In this document: positions 58,373 through 64,000 of the stretch, piece after piece
Position numbering within the stretch: position 1 is the first letter of the stretch
How the letters are laid out: each line of letters begins with the position of its first letter
Translations under genes and position numbers: made by a program
The notes under the pieces: model-generated
The model's input: only the letters and a program-made list of their open reading frames with translations
What the model was told of the DNA's origin: nothing
Databases searched by the model: none
Source of the DNA: Whalleya microplaca
Lineage: Eukaryota > Ascomycota > Sordariomycetes > Xylariales > Xylariaceae
Reading direction: 5' to 3'
Assembly (NCBI GenBank): GCA_022497155.1
Contig: MU385714.1
Span: 744,001-808,000, forward strand
Length of the DNA: 64,000 nt

Positions 58373-59118
58373 GTTTTTTATTGCTAGTTGGAGGCGAGGG
58401 AATTTGTAGAAAAAAGTTCGAATTGGATCGACGTGGTGGAATTTAGGGAAGATTGCTACTATCTCATATGCCATTCTTCTGTATTTAGTTATGAAAATCT
58501 TTGCTCTACCGTCTCGTCTAGATGGAAAGGTGAACGAAGACAAATTCTATGAAAAAAACTTATTACTCACTAGGTCCTCGATCGATATGAATTAGACGTT
58601 TGCTTGTATTACCTAGCTTCTTCGCTCTATTCTCTTAAGGCTCATTAGCTGAGTCTGCCAGTTAGTCTTGCATGAAAGTTTTTCTTCTTTTATTCTAAGT
58701 TGTTAGCTACTAAGGCAGTGACTCAACTATAACCCGGGAGGGCATGATTATAAGTTAACTAAATTCTATTTTATCTACGCAGAAGAATATGATGCATTTA
58801 AAAGGAGTTAGAATATAATCAGTTGGTATCTGTAAATCATTACAATACATCGCAAATCCCTTCCAACAAACAACTCAATCTGGGTATCAACGAGGGACTG
58901 CCTTCATATAACGCACAATCGAGATTTCGTCAACTATATGCTTCGAAATCAGACAACCTCTATCTGGCGCCAGCCATCTCCGTAGAAGATAAAATATCTG
59001 CAGGGAGATTGCCCATTTATTCTACGCTGTATTCCCATTCAGGGGGGCGCATCAACATATCGAAAAAGAAAAAAAAAATCTTCTAAAGCTAAAAGCCGCG
59101 AAAAAATCTAGCGCAAAC
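58373..59118. other. Intergenic between convergent genes
   Basis: This is an AT-rich 746-base spacer between the 3' ends of the DUF7514 gene (plus) and the sugar transporter (minus). It would contain both 3' UTRs. Nothing else was recognised. Confidence 0.55.
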
Positions 59119-61429
59119 CTAGACGCGAGCGGTCGCATCGTGCGTCTTCTCCTCGGAGAACTGCTGCTCGGTGTAGCGGATGGCGTCGCCGGCGGAGGGG
59201 ACCTTGGGGGGCTGGACGTCGCGGCGGAAGATGTAGCGGTTCCAGAAGTAGAAGAACTGTGCGACGCCGTAGCGCACGATGCTGGACAGCGGCACGTTAA
59301 ACACGGCGTCGAGCTCCTCGAGCGTCTTCTCCTTCGTCTCGGGCAGGAACAGCAGCACCAGCACGAAGCCGATCAGGTTCCAGCCCGCGTACCACGAAAA
59401 GCCGCCCGTCGCCGTCCAGGCCTGCACGATGGCCGGCCACGTCAGCGAGATCACGGCGTTGAAGAGCCACGTCGTGGCCGTCGCCAGGGACATGCCGATG
59501 GGTCGGATGTACAGCGGGTAGGCCTCGGCGCTGTACGTGAAGGGAACGGGCTGAGGGGATGGAAGTTAGCTTTCACCATGTCTCCGTTGCTGCAAGTTAT
59601 ATAAATTAGTTGAACTTACCCCTTCGCCAGGAGAGTAAACCACGCCGTACAAATAGATGCCCAATGCAATGCAGCCGACGTGAGCCTTACTGTCTTCTGG
59701 GATTAAGAAACTGAACGCCGTAAAAAATAGGAAGAGAGACATCAGCTGTATTATGTGTGTTAGCATGCGTATGTTTGCGAGTTGTTTTCGGCACGGTACA
59801 GCTTACAGGGAAGGTAGTAAGAAGCAGATTCCGGCGTCCAAAAGTGTCGATGGTATACACCGCCGGCAGGGCAAACAAAAAGTTGACGACCCCGAAGCCG
59901 AACGACGCCACCAGAGCCGACGGGACGTCGAAGCCGCCGTCGATGAAGATCTGCGTCGAGTAGTAGGCGATGGCGTTGACGCCGCAGAACTGCTGCATGA
60001 ACATGACCACCTCCGAAGCCAGCATGGCGTTGCGGTTCCGGCGGATCGTCAGGAGCTCCTTGACCTTGCTCTGGCCAATCTGCATCGCCTCCTTTTCGAT
60101 CTGGAGGAGCGTGTCCATGTAGAACAAGTCACGGGCGGCCTGGACCTTCTCGAAGCGGAGCTGGGAGATGGCCTTGTAGGCATCGGAGTGCCGGTTCTTG
60201 GTCAAATACCATCGAGGCGACTACGAATCTGTCAGCATTCTGTATTGTTTACGGGGTAGAGTAAGTCACAAACCTCGGGCGTAAAGTAGACCATGGCGCA
60301 GACGACGACGGCGGGAATCATGGCAGAACCCATCATCAGACGCCAATTGAGGCCGATGATGCCAGACCGGTCGGGCACGTAGTAGAAAGCCAGGTCCGCG
60401 ACGTAGCCGATCATGATACCGAAAGCCGTCCACATCTGCCATTGCATAACCAAAGCGCCTCGGAGCTTTGGCGGCGAACACTCGGCGGCGAACATAGCTA
60501 CGATGAGTTAGCGCTTCTGCCTGCTTATCTGCCAGGTACTCAGGGGCGACTTACGGGTGGTAGCGGACTTGGGGCCAATACCGAAACCGAGAGCAAAACG
60601 CGCGATGAACATGTGCCACCAGGTATTGGTGAACGCTTGCCAGAAGCACGCGAGAGCGGAGAAGAGGCAAGAAACGAAGACGGTGCCGCGACGGCCAAAG
60701 GCCTTGTTCATCGGCTCCGTGAGCCAGCAACCGACCAAGGCAGAGCAGATGTAAGGTGCAGCTATACAGGAGGCATCAGCTAACCACGCATGGGTTTATT
60801 AGTCAATCAATATCTCTTACCGTTGACAAGACCCAGAAGCCACGAGTCTGTTTATTAGCCATAGATTAGCTTCAAGCAAAATGATAACGAAGCTTTTCTA
60901 CGGCCAACTCACCTCTCTGAGAGCTATCGTCATCGATGCCGAACTCCGTTTTATAGAAGAACTGCGCGCCGTTGACGACGGTCTCGTCCATGCCCTGGAC
61001 CGCGGCGCAAAGCGAGCAGATGATGATGACCGAGTAGAGCATGCTAGGGTTCGCCCACTTGTGGGTGATCTCGCGGTCGAGGACCTCCTTCTCGCGGTCG
61101 GTGAGCTCGTCGACGGTGTCGTACTTGTTCATGTTGCCGGCGATCATGGCGCCGAGGCGGAAGGCCCGCACGTCGTCCTGGTCCGTGATGCCGTGCTGGG
61201 CGCAGAACTGCTCGCCGCGCTCGCCCAGCTGCTCCGGCGTCAGGCCGCCGAGCGGGTTCTCCAGCTTGGCCGAGGCTTCGAGCCGCTGGCGCTCGCCCTC
61301 GTCTAGCACGTCTTTGGCGGTGACGGGGCGCTCGATCTCGCTGCGCGAGACGTCGGAGAACTCGGAGTCCTTCCCGGTCTTCTCTCCGGCAGCGCCACCG
61401 GTGGGCGGAGTATCGGCGTTAGAAGCCAT
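59119..61429 (-). CDS. MFS sugar/polyol transporter
   Basis: Seven exons (61429-60913, 60847-60821, 60761-60555, 60497-60274, 60220-59807, 59745-59620, 59550-59119) encode 648 residues. The second exon has only 27 bases. Introns are 53-69 bases, mostly with GTAAGT- or GTGAGT-type donors. The protein is a sugar porter (MFS family 2.A.1.1) with an unusually long hydrophilic N-terminus of about 130 residues before the first membrane helix (SMLYSVIIICSLCAAVQGMDE). Family motifs: GRRGTVFVSCLFSAL after helix 2, SPRWYL after helix 6, QQFCGVNAIAYYSTQIF in helix 7, GRRNLLLTTFP, YSAEAYPLYIRPIGMS and PETKEKTLEELDAVF after helix 12. GMDETVVNGAQ in helix 1 replaces the GYD of hexose transporters and is typical of a fungal subgroup whose substrates may be disaccharides or polyols. 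The exact sugar is not readable from sequence. It acts at the plasma membrane. Confidence 0.92.
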
Positions 61430-63291
61430 GTTAGTGGCCTAATTGTAATCACAAGGTTGTGATTCTGGTTTGCCAATGAGAAACTGATCTATGGCTCAGT
61501 ATAACTTATACATAGGGTGTATACGAGTGTCTTATACATGAGATGTATAGGAGGTGCCTAGGCAAGCAAGCAAGCAATCACAATGGCTGGAATGGAGAGC
61601 GAGAGAGAAAGAACGGAAACAGATACCCCAGCTGGGAGACGAGCAAACTTATTTACTGCGACGACAATTGACTCCCGTACATAGCAACATCCGAAAGAGG
61701 TACACCACCATAACCAATCCATCGGCTGCCAGGCTGCCAGGGCTAGGCTATAGTTGTTGTCGATCATCAGGCGAGTGGCTTGCAGCAACACACACGGGAT
61801 GGCGCGGCACAGTGCATCTACTTGTTATATTACACACCTTAGCCAGAGGCAGGCTTCACCGTCCTCTCATCAGATTGGTGTGAACGAGGCTACGAAGGAT
61901 TCGCCCAGCCTGCAAAGAACGTCATATTGGGCCGAATGCGACAGTGTGGTATTGGCCCGGCAAGGATATCTGCGACATGAATACGCTGGAATACGGAAAT
62001 TCCAGAAGCGAACCAGCTAATGACGGGAGAATGATATTACACCTTGTCTGTCACGCTCCAGGAACTGCCTCCCTGGACCCTCGAGAGCTGACCATGACGT
62101 AGGCCGATGGGAGCCTTGTAGGACCGGTTATCTCGAGTATGTTTTCTGTGTTTCACAGCGAGTACCGGCGACCAGGTAAAACAATGTCCAGAGCCTCTTA
62201 CTCTCACCCGCTCGCTCGCTCACCCATCTGCTCTTGTCCTAGTTCTGTCACTTCATGTCAGATTCCGCTTCTATCATCGTCGTTCAAGCTTACACCGAAC
62301 CCGCATGCCTCGAATGATGAGAGGGTTACAACGGCTGAAGAAGCTTGTGCAACAATTTGGGTTTGATGGCGCTAACACCGTTGCCCATGTTTGACAAGCC
62401 CTGATGGGAGACCAACCAAGCTTCCGTTGTGTGCTAAGCAGAGCTTAATTGGTTGGTCCAAGCGTGCCGAAGGATCATTTGGCGTCGACATCGGCTAGGC
62501 CGAATGGCTTCGCAAGGGCTAGGTCAGGAAAAACTCCCTAGCTTGGCCTGCTTGGAGTCTCCTCCCCCGCGTTTTGGCTCCACCGTGATCGTGGCCATCT
62601 CTACCGAAGGAATAGCATGAAAGCTAGGCATAAACGGCCAAGATCTCAAGTGGCTGCATAATGACATCGTTCGTCCTGGCCACTGGGACAGCTTCGTTTG
62701 TTTGTCCGACGCGAAAGACGAGCTTCAACTGCGTCGTAGTAAGTCTGGGGTCGTTTAAATCACGTTATGCTGCCGAGCCTGCGAGTGTTATCAATTGGGC
62801 TGAACAGTCAGCCCTCCCCTCCTTCCGTCACACCAATAGGGCATAGCTATCTCATATTGAAGCAGTTGGTGGTATTTCGGTCATATGACCCGTCAGTTCG
62901 GACCTCGAAACTGTACAATACATCGTACCTTGCCTTGTACGCACATAAAAAGTGGACGATCTTTCGTTTTAAGTACAGCGGATCGATCGCAGGACTCGTG
63001 GCTACCAACGCCTGCACTGCTGCGGCACTGCTGATCCCTATGTAGGAGGAATTGGGTAATATCGAGACAAATAATCATATAGCCATCCAATTGATACAAA
63101 AGTCGTAAACGAGCTCTATCGCTCTGCTCTGTCTTGCCTTCCGTAGGGTATCTATACAATGCTTCCGAACGCCCGGATATGCATCCCCCAGCCGAGGAGG
63201 GTCATAAATCATACATATTCATTAGTTTCATTCGCCTCTATGGGCAGTTTATTCTTGAGGGAAGGATAATGCCGCCCCCCACAGACGCATT
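61430..63291. other. Intergenic, 1.9 kb
   Basis: The left part is the promoter of the sugar transporter; GCAAGCAAGCAAGC lies at 61562-61575. A nested set of inverted repeats occupies 62410-62556 (separate entry). No protein gene is supported. Confidence 0.5.
62410..62556. repeat. Nested inverted repeats, possible structured RNA
   Basis: Four stems can form within 147 bases: GACCAACCAA (62410-62419) with TTGGTTGGTC (62449-62458); TCCAAGC (62457-62463) with GCTTGGA (62550-62556); CGGC-TAG-GCCG (62492-62502); and CAAG/CTAGG (62513-62523) with CCTAG/CTTG (62537-62545), with a two-base bulge. The first two stems overlap by two bases at 62457-62458, so both cannot be complete at once. Pairing was read directly; that it folds in an RNA is inference. 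Confidence 0.45.
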
Positions 63292-63921
63292 TTAATCTGG
63301 GGTAGCAGTGCTTCTCGGGGCCCTGGTTGGAGTCCCAGGGGTCCCGCGATCCTTCCGTGCTCTTTTGCGCTTTAGCGCAGACCACTCCGTTTTCCATGCA
63401 GATATGCTCTCTCGCAGATCTTCGTCGGCATCCTTAGGCACGTAGCTAAGGCACTGGACCTCGATCGCCTTTAGCTGGATTTGGAGGTTGAGCATCTCCA
63501 TCTCACCTTCATTCCGTTCCCTTTCGCTTTCCTAGGAGTTAGTAACGATCACTGTATTGTATTGTCTATACACTCATTGAGTTGAAAACTCACAGTTCCC
63601 CAACCTGTCCCTCGAGTTGAATGATCCTCTGTGCGGCGCGTTCCGCGCGCATGATGAGGAGTTCATGGATATGCTGTATCGGGGTTAGCAGAAGGTACTC
63701 GCATAAGAGGTTGAGGGTGGTCTTGCTTCCGTCTCTTCCCGTCGAAGTCGCAGATTCGTAATAACCTCTTCCATTTCCTTGCATAATTTCTGGGATTCCT
63801 CAACCACTCGCTCCGCTTGCGCCGCCGACATCTTCGGACCCTTAGCAGACCCCTTTCTTTCGATGTTGCGAGCTGCCTCGGATGCCTTACTCAACGAGGA
63901 GCTTTGTGCGGATGACGGCAT
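63292..63921 (-). CDS. Small fungal coiled-coil protein, function unknown
   Basis: Three exons (63921-63727, 63673-63594, 63526-63292) encode 169 residues. The first intron (53 bases) has a GC donor (GCAAGA) with an excellent GCTAACC branch and TACAG acceptor. The second has a GTGAGT donor, and the frame requires an AAAG acceptor five bases beyond a nearby CTAG. The N-terminus is Ser-rich, followed by long amphipathic helices: VVEESQKLCKEMEEVITNLR, HIHELLIMRAERAAQRIIQL and the segment MLNLQIQLKAIEVQCLSYV. A basic tail with KRKRARK ends the protein. HELLIMRAERAAQRI and SAWKTEWSALKRKRARK look like conserved blocks of a fungal family I cannot name. The mostly helical makeup suggests a structural subunit or adaptor. 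If the TAG acceptor were used, the frame would break. Confidence 0.72.
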
Positions 63922-64000
63922 GTTGGGGAAAGCTGACCTTAACGGACTTGGTGTTGACGGATCCCGAAAGGACTCCCGCTCACCTCTACTGTCAAGGGCG
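63922..64000. other. Right edge, upstream of the small coiled-coil gene
   Basis: Seventy-nine bases that should be the 5' leader or promoter of the minus-strand gene starting at 63921. No other feature is visible before the window ends. Confidence 0.5.

Overview
The window is nuclear DNA of a filamentous ascomycete (Pezizomycotina). The signs are short spliceosomal introns (about 45-190 bases, GTRNGT donors, CTAAC-like branch sites, YAG acceptors), a fungal gene set (GET1, RHO1, ELP1, an IME2/ImeB-type kinase, YPD1, a yapsin-like protease) and families known mainly from filamentous fungi (DUF3984, DUF7514, Stc1-domain protein, HSPA12-like Hsp70). I cannot name the species. Twenty protein genes were modelled by joining exons by eye. 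All but one model keep a single reading frame from start to stop; the exception is the DUF7514 gene at 56276-58372, whose 5' part does not join cleanly.

Layout. 0.4-4.5 kb: a multi-pass membrane protein (-), get1 (-), and, divergent from it, a PTAR1/Ecm9-like prenyltransferase-alpha repeat protein (+). 7.0-13.0 kb: a secreted, probably GPI-anchored aspartyl protease, a vacuolar-type amino-acid transporter with a palindromic double GATA site in its promoter, and a 29-residue cysteine-rich microprotein encoded by two exons. 14.4-15.6 kb: rho1 (-). 18.4-25.8 kb: mitochondrial ribosomal protein uL24m (+) tail to tail with elp1 (-), which shares a CACGTG-containing promoter with a DUF3984 gene (+). 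29.3-37.2 kb: ypd1, a 2H-phosphoesterase of AKAP7/ASCC1 type, a coiled-coil protein and a zinc-finger-like protein, all +. 39.8-46.5 kb: an HSPA12-like Hsp70 (-) and the ime2/imeB kinase (-). 46.5-53.4 kb: a 7-kb stretch with no convincing intact gene, holding a 571-bp inverted-repeat element that looks like a MITE and possibly a decayed gene. 53.4-58.4 kb: a Stc1-domain protein and a DUF7514 protein (+). 59.1-63.9 kb: a seven-exon sugar/polyol transporter (-) and a small coiled-coil protein (-).

There is no operon or obvious biosynthetic cluster. Most genes are housekeeping or signalling: tail-anchored protein insertion, Rho1 cell-wall signalling, the phosphorelay, wobble-uridine modification by Elongator, and nutrient transport. 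Functional links between neighbours are limited to shared divergent promoters. The most unusual items are the microprotein gene, the MITE-like element with an internal array of palindromic repeats, the splice-frame conflict in the DUF7514 gene, a GC-AG intron at the right edge, and a nested set of inverted repeats near 62.4 kb.
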